DNA of 64,000 nucleotides from Luteibacter mycovicinus (GCF_000745235.1 NZ_JQNL01000001.1:3962001-4026000), one strand, 5' to 3'. Positions 17,304 through 27,085 are shown, numbered from the stretch's first letter. Translations and numbers: made by a program. Notes: a model not told the origin generated them from the sequence alone.

Positions 17304-18827
17304 ATGAACGAGATGAATCGTGCCGCGACCGACGTCGCGACCGTCAAACTGCTGATCGACGGCGAGTTCGTCGAGTCCGCGACCACACAATGGCGCGATG
17401 TGATCAACCCGGCGACGCAGGTCGTGCTGGCACGTGTGCCCTTCGCCACGTCCCGGGAGGTGGATGCGGCCGTCGCCGCCGCCCGGCGCGCGTTCGCCAC
17501 CTGGCGCAAGACGCCCATCGGGACGCGGGCCCGCATCTTCCTCAGATACCAGCAGCTGATCCGCGAACACATGGCGGAGCTGGCGGCGATCCTCACGGCG
17601 GAACAGGGCAAGACACTGCCGGACGCGGAAGGCGACGTGTTCCGTGGCCTCGAGGTGGTGGAGCACGCGGCGGCCATCGGCAATCTGCAACTCGGCGAGC
17701 TGGCCAACAACGTGGCCGGTGGCGTGGACACGTACACACTGCTGCAGCCGCTGGGTGTCTGCGCCGGCATCACGCCGTTTAACTTTCCGGCGATGATCCC
17801 CCTTTGGATGTTTCCGATGGCCATCGCCACGGGAAACACCTTCGTGCTGAAGCCGTCGGAGCAGGACCCGATGGTCACCATGCGGCTGGTCGAGCTGGCG
17901 CAGGAGGCGGGCATTCCCAGAGGCGTGCTCAACGTCGTGCACGGGGGCGAGGAGGTGGTCAACGCCATCTGCGATCACGTCGACATCAAGGCGGTGTCTT
18001 TCGTCGGATCGACGAAGGTCGGTACGCACGTTTATCACCGTGCATCGCAAGCCGGTAAGCGCGTGCAGTGCATGATGGGAGCGAAAAATCACGCTGTCGT
18101 TCTGCCCGACGCCAACAAGGAGCAGACGCTCAATGCCATGGTCGGTGCCGCCTTCGGTGCGGCCGGGCAGCGTTGCATGGCGGCATCGACGGCGGTGCTG
18201 GTCGGTAACGCGCGGGAGTGGATTCCCGACATCGTCGCCAGAGCGCAGGCGCTGAGGGTGAACGCAGGCATCGAAGCGGGCACCGATGTCGGTCCACTGA
18301 TCTCATCCGCAGCGCGTGAGCGCGTGGAGAGCCTGATCGACGCCGGGGTAGCGCAGGGGGCGACACTGGAGCTCGACGGTCGCGGCTTTCGCGTGCCGGG
18401 TTACGACGAAGGCAACTTCGTCGGGCCGACGATTTTCTCGGGCGTGAAGCCTGGCATGCGTATCTACGACGAAGAGATCTTCGGGCCCGTGCTGGTCGTC
18501 CTCACGGTCGACACGCTGGACGAAGCGATCGACCTGGTCAACGCCAATCCCAACGGAAACGGTACGGCCGTGTTTACGCAGAGCGGTGCGGCTGCCCGTC
18601 GCTTTCAGGAAGACATCGATGTGGGGCAGGTCGGTATCAACGTACCGATCCCGGTGCCGGTGCCGCTGTTCTCGTTCACGGGATCGCGTGCGTCCAAACT
18701 CGGCGACCTGGGCCCTTACGGCAAGCAGGCGGTCATGTTCTACACGCAGACCAAGACGATCACGTCGCGCTGGTTCGACGATGACACGCGTGGCCACGGC
18801 GTCAATACGACGATCAGCCTCAAGTGA
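17304..18827 (+). CDS. mmsA: Methylmalonate-semialdehyde dehydrogenase (CoA-acylating)
   Basis: 507-residue aldehyde dehydrogenase with the MMSDH traits: [32 protein letters not shown], and the catalytic Cys291 in [10 protein letters not shown], then EIFGPVLVV. It converts (S)-methylmalonate semialdehyde with NAD+ and CoA to propionyl-CoA in valine catabolism. ATG 17304 is preferred over the in-frame ATG at 17289 because GGAGA lies seven bases before it. It is first in an operon whose five genes overlap by 1-4 bases and lies behind a cobalamin riboswitch. Confidence 0.95.
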   Translation: MNEMNRAATDVATVKLLIDGEFVESATTQWRDVINPATQVVLARVPFATSREVDAAVAAARRAFATWRKTPIGTRARIFLRYQQLIREHMAELAAILTAEQGKTLPDAEGDVFRGLEVVEHAAAIGNLQLGELANNVAGGVDTYTLLQPLGVCAGITPFNFPAMIPLWMFPMAIATGNTFVLKPSEQDPMVTMRLVELAQEAGIPRGVLNVVHGGEEVVNAICDHVDIKAVSFVGSTKVGTHVYHRASQAGKRVQCMMGAKNHAVVLPDANKEQTLNAMVGAAFGAAGQRCMAASTAVLVGNAREWIPDIVARAQALRVNAGIEAGTDVGPLISSAARERVESLIDAGVAQGATLELDGRGFRVPGYDEGNFVGPTIFSGVKPGMRIYDEEIFGPVLVVLTVDTLDEAIDLVNANPNGNGTAVFTQSGAAARRFQEDIDVGQVGINVPIPVPVPLFSFTGSRASKLGDLGPYGKQAVMFYTQTKTITSRWFDDDTRGHGVNTTISLK

Positions 18828-20014
18828 TGGCGGCCGTCATGGATATTCCTGTGATGGGGCAAGGTTTCGGCTTCAGCGACGAGCAGATGGCATTTCGCGA
18901 GGCGGCGCGCGATTTCGCGGCATCCGAACTGGCGCCGCGTGCGGCGCACTGGGACGCCGAGAGCATCTTTCCGCGTGAGGCCATCGGCAAGGCGGGCGAA
19001 CTGGGTTTCTGCGGCCTGTATGTCGACGAAGCGGCCGGCGGCAGCGGGCTGACCCGGCTGGATGCGGCGATTGTGTTTGAAGAACTCGCCGCCGCCGATC
19101 CATCCACCGCGGCGTTCATCAGTATCCACAACATGGCGACGTGGATGCTGGCGACGCATGCACGTTCTTCGTTGCGTGCCGAATGGGGTCCGACGCTGTG
19201 CAGCGGGGCGAAGCTTGCGTCGTACTGCCTGACCGAGCCGGGCGCCGGTTCCGATGCGGCGTCTCTGCAGACGCGCGCCGTGCGTGATGGTGACGCATAC
19301 GTGCTCCACGGCAGCAAGGCCTTCATCTCGGGAGCCGGTGCCACCGACATGCTCGTGGTCATGGCCCGCACGGGGGGCGAGGGTGCGCGTGGTATCAGTC
19401 CATTCGCCGTACCCGCCGACGCCGAAGGCATTACGTATGGGCGTAAGGAGGACAAGCTCGGCTGGAACAGTCAGCCCACGCGGGGCATCACGTTCGACGG
19501 CGTTCGTGTGCCGGCGTCGAACCTTCTGGGCGAAGAGGGTGAAGGGTTTCGGATTGCCATGAAGGGTCTGGACGGTGGGCGGATCAACATCAGCGCCTGT
19601 TCACTCGGTGCCGCACAGGGCGCCCTGGACGCCGCGCGGCGTTATCTCGGTGAGCGGCGGCAGTTCGGGCGCAAGCTGGGCGAGTTCCAGGCCTTGCAGT
19701 TCAAGCTGGCCGATATGGCGACCCAGCTGGTCGCCGCTCGACAGATGGTGCACACGGCGGCGCGCAAGCTCGACGCACGCAGTCACGACGCCACGGTGTG
19801 GTGCGCCATGGCCAAGCGCTTCGCCACCGATGCGGGATTCAACATCTGCAACGACGCCCTGCAGCTCCATGGCGGCTATGGCTATATTCGCGAGTACCCG
19901 ATCGAACGGTTGCTGCGCGACAGCCGTGTGCATCAGATACTGGAAGGCACCAACGAAATCATGCGCGTGATCGTGGCGCGCCACTTGCTCAACACTGAAG
20001 AGGAGTTGCGATGA
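18827..20014 (+). CDS. Acyl-CoA dehydrogenase (probable isobutyryl-CoA dehydrogenase)
   Basis: 395 residues with all three acyl-CoA dehydrogenase domains: N-terminal helices (FSDEQMAFREAARDFA), central beta domain (SYCLTEPGAGSDAASL; GSKAFISGAGA), and C-terminal helices with the catalytic Glu in LEGTNEIMRVIVAR. FAD-dependent alpha,beta-desaturation is expected; in this context the substrate is most likely isobutyryl-CoA of valine breakdown. The ATG overlaps mmsA's TGA (TGATG). A second ATG at 18839 is possible. Confidence 0.92.
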   Translation: MAAVMDIPVMGQGFGFSDEQMAFREAARDFAASELAPRAAHWDAESIFPREAIGKAGELGFCGLYVDEAAGGSGLTRLDAAIVFEELAAADPSTAAFISIHNMATWMLATHARSSLRAEWGPTLCSGAKLASYCLTEPGAGSDAASLQTRAVRDGDAYVLHGSKAFISGAGATDMLVVMARTGGEGARGISPFAVPADAEGITYGRKEDKLGWNSQPTRGITFDGVRVPASNLLGEEGEGFRIAMKGLDGGRINISACSLGAAQGALDAARRYLGERRQFGRKLGEFQALQFKLADMATQLVAARQMVHTAARKLDARSHDATVWCAMAKRFATDAGFNICNDALQLHGGYGYIREYPIERLLRDSRVHQILEGTNEIMRVIVARHLLNTEEELR

Positions 20015-20808
20015 CCGGTTACAAGGACACCGACTGGACGGGGCTCAGGCTGGCGTTCGAAGGCCACACGGCCATCGTGACGCTGATCAACCCGCCAGCC
20101 AACACCTGGACGGTACGTAGCCTTTCCGCGCTTCGCGATCTCGTCGCGGCGCTGAATGCGGATCGTGATGTCTACGCCCTGGTGGTGACGGGCGAGGGGG
20201 AGAAATTCTTCTCGGCCGGCGCCGATCTCAAGCAGTTCGCGGATGGCGACCGCGCGCTGGCGCGTGAAGCCGCCCGTCGGTTCGGTGAGGCCTTCGAGGC
20301 GTTGTCGGCGTTCCGTGGCGTGAGCATCGCGGCCATCAACGGCTATGCGATGGGTGGCGGCCTCGAATGTGCACTCGCATGCGACCTTCGCATCGCCGAG
20401 GAACACGCGCAGATGGCCTTGCCGGAAGCGGGTGTGGGACTGCTGCCGTGTGCCGGCGGTACGCAGAACCTGCCGCGCCTGGTCGGCGAGGGCTGGGCGA
20501 AGCGGATGATCCTGCTCGGCGAGCGAGTCGACGCCGCGACGGCCTTGCGCATCGGGCTGGTGGAAGACGTGGTTCCCCGAGGCGAAGGGTTGAATACCGC
20601 GCTCGCATGGGCAGCGCGTGCCGCGAAGCAGAGCCCCACCAGCGTGACGGCCTGCAAGCGCCTGGTGCAGGCGACGCGCACTCAGACGCACGCCGCCGCG
20701 CTCGTCGCCGAGCGCGAAGCCTTCGTCGACCTGTTCGACAGCGCCGATCAGACGGAGGGCGTACACGCCTTTCTCGAGAAGCGCCCGGCCGAGTGGAAGA
20801 ACGCATGA
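20011..20808 (+). CDS. Enoyl-CoA hydratase
   Basis: 265-residue crotonase-fold enzyme. Oxyanion-hole motifs FFSAGADLKQF and GYAMGGGLECAL and the catalytic Glu region LPEAGVGLLPCAGGTQ are present. It would hydrate methacrylyl-CoA to 3-hydroxyisobutyryl-CoA in this operon. It overlaps the acyl-CoA dehydrogenase stop by four bases (ATGA). Confidence 0.93.
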   Translation: MTGYKDTDWTGLRLAFEGHTAIVTLINPPANTWTVRSLSALRDLVAALNADRDVYALVVTGEGEKFFSAGADLKQFADGDRALAREAARRFGEAFEALSAFRGVSIAAINGYAMGGGLECALACDLRIAEEHAQMALPEAGVGLLPCAGGTQNLPRLVGEGWAKRMILLGERVDAATALRIGLVEDVVPRGEGLNTALAWAARAAKQSPTSVTACKRLVQATRTQTHAAALVAEREAFVDLFDSADQTEGVHAFLEKRPAEWKNA

Positions 20809-21950
20809 GCGACGTGCTGTTCGAAGAGCGCGACGGGCGGGATGGCCGACGTATCGGCATCGCGACACTCCATGCGCCGAAGACCCTCAACGGGCTCTCA
20901 CTGACGATGGCGAGCCTGCTGGATGCCCAGCTTCGCGCATGGGCCGACGACGACGCGATCGCGGTGGTCGTCCTGCAGGGAGCCGGCGAGAAGGCCCTTT
21001 GCGCGGGCGGCGACTTGCATGGCTTGTATCGAAGCATGGTCGACTACCGGGAAGCAGGCGGCGGTGAGATCACGCGCAACGCGTATGCCAGTGAGTTCTT
21101 TTCGACCGAGTACCGGCTGGACTATCGCATCCACACCTATGCCAAACCGATCCTCTGCTGGGGGCACGGCATCGTCATGGGTGGCGGCATCGGACTGATG
21201 GCGGGAGCAAGCCACCGTGTGGTCACCGAGCGGTCGAAGCTCGCCTTCCCGGAAATTACCGTGGGACTCTATCCGGACGTGGGAGGCAGCTGGCTGTTGT
21301 CGCGTGTGCCCGATCGCGGCGGCATGTTCCTGGCCCTCACCGGCGCGCCGCTCGGCGCGGGCGATGCCATCCATGCGGGTCTCGCCGACCACTTCATTCC
21401 CGAGAATGCGCATCCGGAGGTCATGAACGCGCTGTCCAACGCGAACTGGTCGAGCTCGGCGAGCGCCAACCACGACACGCTGACCGCGCTTCTACGCTCC
21501 ATCGAGCAGCCGGTGTCACCCGGTCCGCTGCAAGGGCACGCGGGTCTGATCCGCGAGGTCTGCGGCAACGAGCGGCTCGACGATATCGTTGGCGCCATCG
21601 ATGCGATCCAGGATGACGATACCTGGCTGCAGAACGCAAGGACGGCGCCGCTTGGCGGTGCGCCTGGCTCCGCGCGGCTCGGCTTCGAGCTGCAGCGCCG
21701 CGCGTCGACGCTTTCTCTCGCCGATACCTTTCGCCTCGAATACATCGTGTCGCTGCATTGCGCCGCACACGGCGATTTTGCGGAGGGCATCCGTGCGCTG
21801 CTGATCGACAAGGACCGCCAACCGCGCTGGAACCCGGCAACGCTGGCCGAGGCGACATCGAGCTGGGCCGAATCTTTCTTCAATGCACCGTTCAGCGCGG
21901 AAGCGCATCCGCTTGCCGATCTGGGCAGTCAACCGGAGTCGTACGCATGA
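20805..21950 (+). CDS. 3-hydroxyisobutyryl-CoA hydrolase-like protein
   Basis: 381-residue crotonase-superfamily protein of the HIBYL-CoA hydrolase branch. It has GGDLHGLYRSM, GHGIVMGGGIGLMAG, FPEITVGLYPDVGGSWLLSR and the extended C-terminal helical region (LADTFRLEYIVSLHCAAHGDFAEGIRALLIDK) that distinguishes it from plain hydratases. It releases 3-hydroxyisobutyrate from its CoA ester. ATG 20805 overlaps the hydratase stop by four bases; a much longer upstream in-frame extension would run through the hydratase gene and is rejected. Confidence 0.93.
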   Translation: MSDVLFEERDGRDGRRIGIATLHAPKTLNGLSLTMASLLDAQLRAWADDDAIAVVVLQGAGEKALCAGGDLHGLYRSMVDYREAGGGEITRNAYASEFFSTEYRLDYRIHTYAKPILCWGHGIVMGGGIGLMAGASHRVVTERSKLAFPEITVGLYPDVGGSWLLSRVPDRGGMFLALTGAPLGAGDAIHAGLADHFIPENAHPEVMNALSNANWSSSASANHDTLTALLRSIEQPVSPGPLQGHAGLIREVCGNERLDDIVGAIDAIQDDDTWLQNARTAPLGGAPGSARLGFELQRRASTLSLADTFRLEYIVSLHCAAHGDFAEGIRALLIDKDRQPRWNPATLAEATSSWAESFFNAPFSAEAHPLADLGSQPESYA

Positions 21951-22870
21951 GTCGCATCGCTTTTATCGGGCTGGGCAACATGGGTGGCCCGATGGCCGCG
22001 AATCTGCTCAAGGCAGGGCATGCCCTGCGGGTCTTCGACCTCGTTCAGTCGGCGGTCGATACGGCGGTTGCCGCAGGAGCCTCCGCGTCGGCGAGCGCTG
22101 CCGATGCGGTGAGCGACGCTGAGATCGTCATCTCGATGCTTCCCGCCAGCCGACATGTGGAAGCGCTTTACCTGGGTGACGCGGGGCTGCTGGCCGCCAT
22201 TCCCGATGGTGCACTCGTCGTCGATTGCAGCACGATCGCACCGGCATCGGCGAAAAAAGTTGCACAAGCCGCCACTGGTCGCGGCCTCGCGATGCTTGAC
22301 GCGCCTGTTTCTGGCGGCACCGCGGGTGCAGCGGCGGGAACGTTGACGTTCATCGTGGGAGGCGACGCGGCGGTGCTGGATATTGCACGGCCCGTATTGG
22401 AAGCGATGGGGAAGAATATTTTTCATGTCGGCGCTAGCGGTGCGGGACAGGTGGCCAAGCTGTGCAACAACATGGCGCTCGGCGTCATCATGGCCGTCAC
22501 CGGCGAAGCGCTGGCCCTGGGCGTCGCGCACGGTCTCGACGCGGGCGTGCTGTCGCAGATGATGGCGGTGAGCACGGGGCGCAGCTGGGCTACGGAGGTG
22601 TGCAATCCGTGGCCGGGTGTGCTGCCGAACGCGCCGGCATCGCGTGGCTACACCGGTGGCTTCGGCAACGATCTGATGTTGAAGGATCTCGGGCTGGTCA
22701 CCGAGGCGGCGGTCGGTGTGGGGGCCTCGATTCCACTCGGGGAGCTGGCGCGCAATCTTTATGCGTTGAATAGTAAGGCGGGGAATGGGGAGCTGGATTT
22801 CTCCAGCGTGATCAGGCTGATGTCAGCTGCGCAAGACGATCCTGGCAAGCCTCGCGCACCAGTTGTCTGA
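21947..22870 (+). CDS. mmsB: 3-hydroxyisobutyrate dehydrogenase
   Basis: 307 residues with N-terminal NAD-binding signature IAFIGLGNMGGPMAANLLKAGH, substrate-binding DAPVSGGTAGAAAGTL, and the catalytic Lys in GAGQVAKLCNNM. It oxidises 3-hydroxyisobutyrate to methylmalonate semialdehyde, the substrate of the first gene product, completing the valine route. ATGA overlap with the previous gene. Its 3' end overlaps the convergent LysR gene by 59 bases. Confidence 0.95.
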   Translation: MSRIAFIGLGNMGGPMAANLLKAGHALRVFDLVQSAVDTAVAAGASASASAADAVSDAEIVISMLPASRHVEALYLGDAGLLAAIPDGALVVDCSTIAPASAKKVAQAATGRGLAMLDAPVSGGTAGAAAGTLTFIVGGDAAVLDIARPVLEAMGKNIFHVGASGAGQVAKLCNNMALGVIMAVTGEALALGVAHGLDAGVLSQMMAVSTGRSWATEVCNPWPGVLPNAPASRGYTGGFGNDLMLKDLGLVTEAAVGVGASIPLGELARNLYALNSKAGNGELDFSSVIRLMSAAQDDPGKPRAPVV

Positions 22871-23729
22871 GCCAGCGATGTCCAGCCTCGTTCTCCAGCC
22901 TTGGATGCCACATCTGCGACACCGTGATGGCCGGCGTTTCGACCGGCAGGTCGAAGACGCGCACGGTATCGGGCGGGCTGGCAAGAAACGAGGCCGGAAC
23001 CAGCCCGATCAGGTCGGATGCCAGCGTCACCGCCAGAGCCGCCTGAAAGCTCGGCACGACCGAAACGACGTCGCGCTGAAGACCCTTTGCGGTCAGGGCG
23101 GCATCGACCGGACCCTCGCTGCGGCCTGCACGTGAGGCGACAACGTGGCCGTACGCCACGTACGACTCGGGCGTCATCGGATCGACATCGGCCAGCGGAT
23201 GGCCGCGCCGGATCACACCGACGAAACGGTCGCGAAACAACGCCTGCACGCGGACTTCGGGTCCCATGCCGCCGAGGACGCCGATCTCGAGATCGGCCAG
23301 TCCTTCGCGGAGCGGCACCGCGGACTTCTCCGCTTTCGGGGCGAAACGCAAGCGGACGCCAGGCGCTGCGCGGCTGGCCGCGCCGATGAGTTCGGCCGCA
23401 AACACCTCGACAAATCCATCGTTGGCGCGGATCGTAAACGTGCGCCGGAGGGAGGCGATCCCGTCTTCGGTGACCGCCGGGCGGAGAACGCTTCGCGTGT
23501 CCTGGAGCAGGCCGTGGGCGCGTTCGCGCAGAGCTTCGGCGTGCGGCGTCAGCACCATACGCCTCCCGGCCCGGACCAGCAGTTCGTCCTGTGTGGCGGC
23601 GCGCAAGCGCGTCAGCGTGCGACTCATGGCCGACGCGCTGAGCCCCAGGCGCCGTGACGCGCCCGCGACGCTCGCTTCGGCCAGCAGGGCGTCAAGGGCA
23701 ACGAGGAGGTTGAGGTCGGGTTCGTCCAT
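22812..23729 (-). CDS. LysR-family transcriptional regulator
   Basis: 305 residues; N-terminal winged helix (DLNLLVALDALLAEASVAGASRRLGLSASAMSRTLTRLR, about 4-45) and a C-terminal PBP2-type effector domain. The sequence type (NLLVALDALL, SAMSRTLTRLR) is that of NodD/LinR-like regulators. It is divergent from an SDR gene 142 bases away, the probable target, and its last 59 bases lie on the opposite strand of mmsB. The start at 23729 gives MDEPDLNLL with no useful upstream alternative. Effector unknown. Confidence 0.9.
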   Translation of the reverse strand: MDEPDLNLLVALDALLAEASVAGASRRLGLSASAMSRTLTRLRAATQDELLVRAGRRMVLTPHAEALRERAHGLLQDTRSVLRPAVTEDGIASLRRTFTIRANDGFVEVFAAELIGAASRAAPGVRLRFAPKAEKSAVPLREGLADLEIGVLGGMGPEVRVQALFRDRFVGVIRRGHPLADVDPMTPESYVAYGHVVASRAGRSEGPVDAALTAKGLQRDVVSVVPSFQAALAVTLASDLIGLVPASFLASPPDTVRVFDLPVETPAITVSQMWHPRLENEAGHRWLRQLVREACQDRLAQLTSA

Positions 23730-23871
23730 GACCCATCGTATCGCGATCGGATCAGATAAGGCGTTTGGTGCAGGTATGGACTGACGGTCGCGCGTCTTCC
23801 GCCCCGGTTGCGTCGTCGCTACGTTGGGAGGACCGGCCCGGAGTGCGGGCCCCTCGTAACCGGAGTAGCTC

Positions 23872-24576
23872 ATGCAAGCACCGTCCTCACAGAAAACCAT
23901 TCTCCTGATTGGCGCGTCGCGCGGCCTCGGATTCGCGATGGTCGAGGAATACCTTGGGCGTGGCTGGCACGTCATCGCTACGGGGCGGGCCAGCTCAACC
24001 GGAAAGCTGCGTGAACTGGCAGCGTCGTCCGACGGCGCACTTGAAGTCGAGGTCCTCGATATGACCGTGGTCGAGGATGTCGCCGCCCTCAAGGCCCGAC
24101 TGTCATCGCGGACGGTGGACGTGCTTTTCGTCAACGCGGGGGTGACCAACGATGACGCGGAGACGATAGCCGACGTGTCCACCGACGAGTTCATCCGCGT
24201 GATGGTCACCAATGCGCTCAGTCCCATGCGCGTGATCGAGTCCCTGCAGGATCTTGTGACGGTCGACGGGACGATCGGCGTCATGTCGTCAGGGCAGGGC
24301 AGCCTCACCAACAACACCAACGGCAATCACGAGGTTTACCGAGGCAGCAAGGCCGCACTCAACATGTTCATGCGCAGCTTCGCCGCACGTCACAAGGACG
24401 ACCCGCGCACGCTCTTGCTCATGGCGCCGGGCTGGGTTCGCACCGACATGGGCGGCCCTGAGGCGCGTCTGACCATTCAGGAGAGCATTCCGAACCTGGT
24501 CGACACCATGACGACGTATGCGGGGCGCCAGGGGCTGCATTACCTCGACTATCTGGGGCGTGTCGTGCCCTGGTGA
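23872..24576 (+). CDS. Short-chain dehydrogenase/reductase
   Basis: 234 residues: cofactor-binding ILLIGASRGLGFAMVEEYL near residue 10, NAGVTNDD, catalytic Ser in VMSSGQG and YRGSK (Tyr/Lys pair) near 158, then LLMAPGWVRTDMGG. NAD(P)H-dependent carbonyl/alcohol interconversion; substrate unknown. It is divergent from the LysR gene, suggesting direct control. CGGAGTAG before the ATG may serve as ribosome site. Confidence 0.9.
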   Translation: MQAPSSQKTILLIGASRGLGFAMVEEYLGRGWHVIATGRASSTGKLRELAASSDGALEVEVLDMTVVEDVAALKARLSSRTVDVLFVNAGVTNDDAETIADVSTDEFIRVMVTNALSPMRVIESLQDLVTVDGTIGVMSSGQGSLTNNTNGNHEVYRGSKAALNMFMRSFAARHKDDPRTLLLMAPGWVRTDMGGPEARLTIQESIPNLVDTMTTYAGRQGLHYLDYLGRVVPW

Positions 24577-24726
24577 GCGGGCGAAGCAGCGCGACGCTCC
24601 GGTCAAGGTATCCCGCTCTAGCGTTAGATGCCCTTGCGAACCTCCTTTCGCGCGAGCATTTGCATCCGTATGCTCGGCGTTCTCCTGCGGGGGCGGGAGC
24701 TGATATCGACTGAAGGGTATTCATTC

Positions 24727-25530
24727 GTGAATGATTTGTCCGCACGCGCTCCAGATGCCATCCACGTCGTGCGCTCAGGGCCACCGGGTGCGTCGCCGAT
24801 CGTGTTTCTTCACGCACTGGGGCTCGATCTCGGTATCTGGGATGCGCAGTTCGCGGAGTTCGCGGGCGATCGAGATGTCGTAGCGCTCGACCTTCCGGGT
24901 CACGGTCTGTCCGGCGCTCCCGACAGCGCGCCGACATTCGAGGCCATCGCGACGCAGGTGGCGGAGACGTTAGCCTCGCTGGATATCGCATCCGCCCATG
25001 TCGTCGGCATCTCGTTCGGTGGCATGGTCGCTCAGGCCCTGGCGATCGAGCAGCCATCGATGGTCCGGAGCCTGACACTCGTTGCCACATCCTGCACGTT
25101 CCCCGAGACGGTCAGGCAGATGCTGCGTGATCGTGCGCGCGCTACGCGTGACGGCGGCATGGCGATCATGGCAGAGGCGCATCTGGCGCGATGGTTCCCC
25201 GAAGCGTTTCGTGCACAACATCCCGAAGTGTCCGACCGGTTCCGGAAGCTGCTGCATAGACAAGACCCGAGCTTTCACGCTTCGCTATGGGATCTCGTTG
25301 CGACGCTCGACCTCAAAGACCGGCTGGCGGCACGATTCGCCGAGACGGCTATCCCATTGATGGTGATCGTGGGAGAAGACGACGCGAGTGCACCGTTTGC
25401 CGCGGGTCAGCTCATGTGCGATCAGGCATGCGATGCCGTTCTGCATGTCGTTCCGAAGTGCGGACATTTTCCGCCTGTCGAATATCCCGAGCGCTTCAAT
25501 GCCTTTTTGCGTGAGTTTCTGCGCGACTAA
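24727..25530 (+). CDS. Alpha/beta hydrolase (3-oxoadipate enol-lactonase-like)
   Basis: 267 residues if begun at the GTG (24727), which follows GAAGGG by ten bases; ATGs at 24628 and 24673 would add residues without homology. Alpha/beta-hydrolase landmarks: HALGLDLGIWDAQ (oxyanion), nucleophile Ser in VGISFGGMVAQ, acid Asp in IVGEDDAS, and His in PKCGHFPPVEYPERFN. It is closest in pattern to PcaD-type lactonases, but no beta-ketoadipate genes are nearby, so it is best called a general esterase or lactonase. Monocistronic. Confidence 0.8.
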   Translation: MNDLSARAPDAIHVVRSGPPGASPIVFLHALGLDLGIWDAQFAEFAGDRDVVALDLPGHGLSGAPDSAPTFEAIATQVAETLASLDIASAHVVGISFGGMVAQALAIEQPSMVRSLTLVATSCTFPETVRQMLRDRARATRDGGMAIMAEAHLARWFPEAFRAQHPEVSDRFRKLLHRQDPSFHASLWDLVATLDLKDRLAARFAETAIPLMVIVGEDDASAPFAAGQLMCDQACDAVLHVVPKCGHFPPVEYPERFNAFLREFLRD

Positions 25531-25693
25531 CATGTCGCCGACGCCACGTTAACGGCGGTCGCACGAATGGGAGTGAAGTCCCGTCACAGTACGGGCCATT
25601 GCGCCGGTCATGCGGTCCGCTTATCCGAAATAAGGCAGACATTCCTGCCTGCCATGCGCATGCTCTCGTTTCGTTAACGCAAGGAGATGCTTC

Positions 25694-26923
25694 ATGGTGA
25701 CAACGAATATTCAAACCGCTCGTTCCGCCGGCCGCCGCCGTATGCTGGCTTTGGTCCTTCCACTGGCCACGCTGGCGGCGGGTGTATGTGCAGCGCTTCC
25801 GGCTTACGCCGACGTGCCGACAATCGTGCAGAACAACACGGCCGGTGCCTTTGCCGATGATCAGGTCTACGTGACGATCCTGGGCAAGGATCCCGTCACG
25901 GGAAATCTTTCCTGGGTATCCGCCGACGGCCAGCTTGTGGCGGCCTCGGTGGGCGACAACGATGCGGACGGCCATTTGAGCAAGAATGGACAGAACTATC
26001 CGAATCATGGCTTCACCCTGGCTCAGGCGCAGAACCTGAAGCTGCCAAAAATGTCGTCAGGCCGCATCTACGTGTCGGTCGGTGAGCCGGTCTATCTGAA
26101 GATTCTTGTCGCGGCGGATGGCCTGACGGGTTTCGCCGGTCCCAATCCACAGAACCCGACCGACGCGAACAACGACGTCAAACTGGACTGGTACGAGTTC
26201 ACCTATAACGACAGCGGTCTCTGGATCAACACCACGCAGGTCGACCAGTTCGGTTTTCCGCTCACGCTGAACGTCACCGGTGAAGGTGGATTTCAGAAGC
26301 GCGTCGGCATCGAGCAGTCGCGTGCTTCGATTTACGCGGCTTTCAAGGCCGAAGTCCCGCCGGAGTTCGTCTCCGAGGCGGACAGCGGCACGCGCATCCT
26401 GGCGCCCGGAAAGTCGACATTCGACACGGGGCAGCCCAACGAGCATTACTTCGACAGCTACATCGACCAGGCGTGGGCGGACTACAGCACGCGGCCGCTC
26501 GTGATCGATCTGTGGGGCGGCGCGCGTCGCTTCAGCGGGCAAGTGCAGGGAACCACGCTGGTTTTCAACGAGGTCGACCTTGGCAACGGTGCGTATGTCG
26601 GTGGTCAGTATCTGGTCCAGAAGCCGACGACGCAGGATGTCCTGGAGGCCAAGGGTAGCCTTGCGCAGGGCAACGACGCCGAGAAAGCGCTGGAAACGCA
26701 GATCTCCGCCGCGTTCAATCGGCACGTCATTTCCGACGTAAGCAAGTGGAGCGACCCGACTGCATGGTATCAGGCGGCGCCGGCCAACTATTACGCCAGG
26801 TTCTGGCACGACCATTCCATTGATCGGCTGGCGTACGGGTTCGCTTATGACGACGCGCAGGAGCAGAGCTCGACGGTGAATACCGCTGCGCCGACGCAGA
26901 TTACGTTGGGCGTGGGCTGGTAA
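25694..26923 (+). CDS. Secreted GH64 endo-beta-1,3-glucanase
   Basis: 409 residues with a long signal peptide (to ...ALPAYA). The mature protein has the GH64/thaumatin-like mixed fold: IVQNNTAGAFADDQVYVTILG at the start, then DWYEFTYN (Glu168) and TTQVDQFGFPLTL (Asp184). The catalytic Glu and Asp are 16 residues apart, the spacing of the known laminaripentaose-producing enzyme. A further His-rich WHDHSIDRLAYGFAYDD closes the groove. It should release oligosaccharides from beta-1,3-glucan such as fungal wall material. AAGGAG precedes the ATG. Monocistronic, followed by a REP-like palindrome. Confidence 0.88.
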   Translation: MVTTNIQTARSAGRRRMLALVLPLATLAAGVCAALPAYADVPTIVQNNTAGAFADDQVYVTILGKDPVTGNLSWVSADGQLVAASVGDNDADGHLSKNGQNYPNHGFTLAQAQNLKLPKMSSGRIYVSVGEPVYLKILVAADGLTGFAGPNPQNPTDANNDVKLDWYEFTYNDSGLWINTTQVDQFGFPLTLNVTGEGGFQKRVGIEQSRASIYAAFKAEVPPEFVSEADSGTRILAPGKSTFDTGQPNEHYFDSYIDQAWADYSTRPLVIDLWGGARRFSGQVQGTTLVFNEVDLGNGAYVGGQYLVQKPTTQDVLEAKGSLAQGNDAEKALETQISAAFNRHVISDVSKWSDPTAWYQAAPANYYARFWHDHSIDRLAYGFAYDDAQEQSSTVNTAAPTQITLGVGW

Positions 26924-26952
26924 GCAGTTTGCTAACACGCTGATCGCGGCCT

Positions 26953-27036
26953 GGCTCGGGTAGGAGCCAGCCCTGCTGGCGACAGGGTGCTTGCCGCGAC
27001 CTGCCATCGCCAACAGGTTTGGCTCCTACCCGAGCC
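26953..27036. repeat. REP/REPIN-like inverted repeat
   Basis: Perfect 17-bp outer arms, GGCTCGGGTAGGAGCCA (26953-26969) and its complement (27020-27036), continue inward as an imperfect stem (CCCTGCTGGCGA with TCGCCAACAGGT). The GTAGGAGC...CTGCTGGCGA layout is that of proteobacterial REP sequences arranged head to head (REPIN). It may also stop transcription from the glucanase gene. A second element of the same design is at 49819-49900. Confidence 0.8.
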
Positions 27037-27060
27037 AAGCCACTACCTGAGTTGTTGGCT

Positions 27061-27085
27061 TATATACAGTTAGACTGTACATATA
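27061..27085. promoter_or_regulatory. MarR-type operator/promoter
   Basis: An AT-rich dyad, TATATACAGT-TAG-ACTGTACATA, begins 51 bases before the MarR gene start in otherwise GC-rich DNA, and ACCTGTAC follows. ACAGT/ACTGT arms are perfectly symmetric. MarR regulators normally bind such sites over their own promoter, so autorepression of the four-gene operon is likely. Confidence 0.65.

Noticed and set aside
20367..20804. N-terminal extension of the HIBYL-CoA hydrolase
   Set aside because: It runs inside the enoyl-CoA hydratase gene in another frame and is Arg-rich; ATG 20805 gives the family start.
26953..27036. Long hairpin read as a simple terminator
   Set aside because: No T-run follows and the core matches REP architecture; termination may be secondary.
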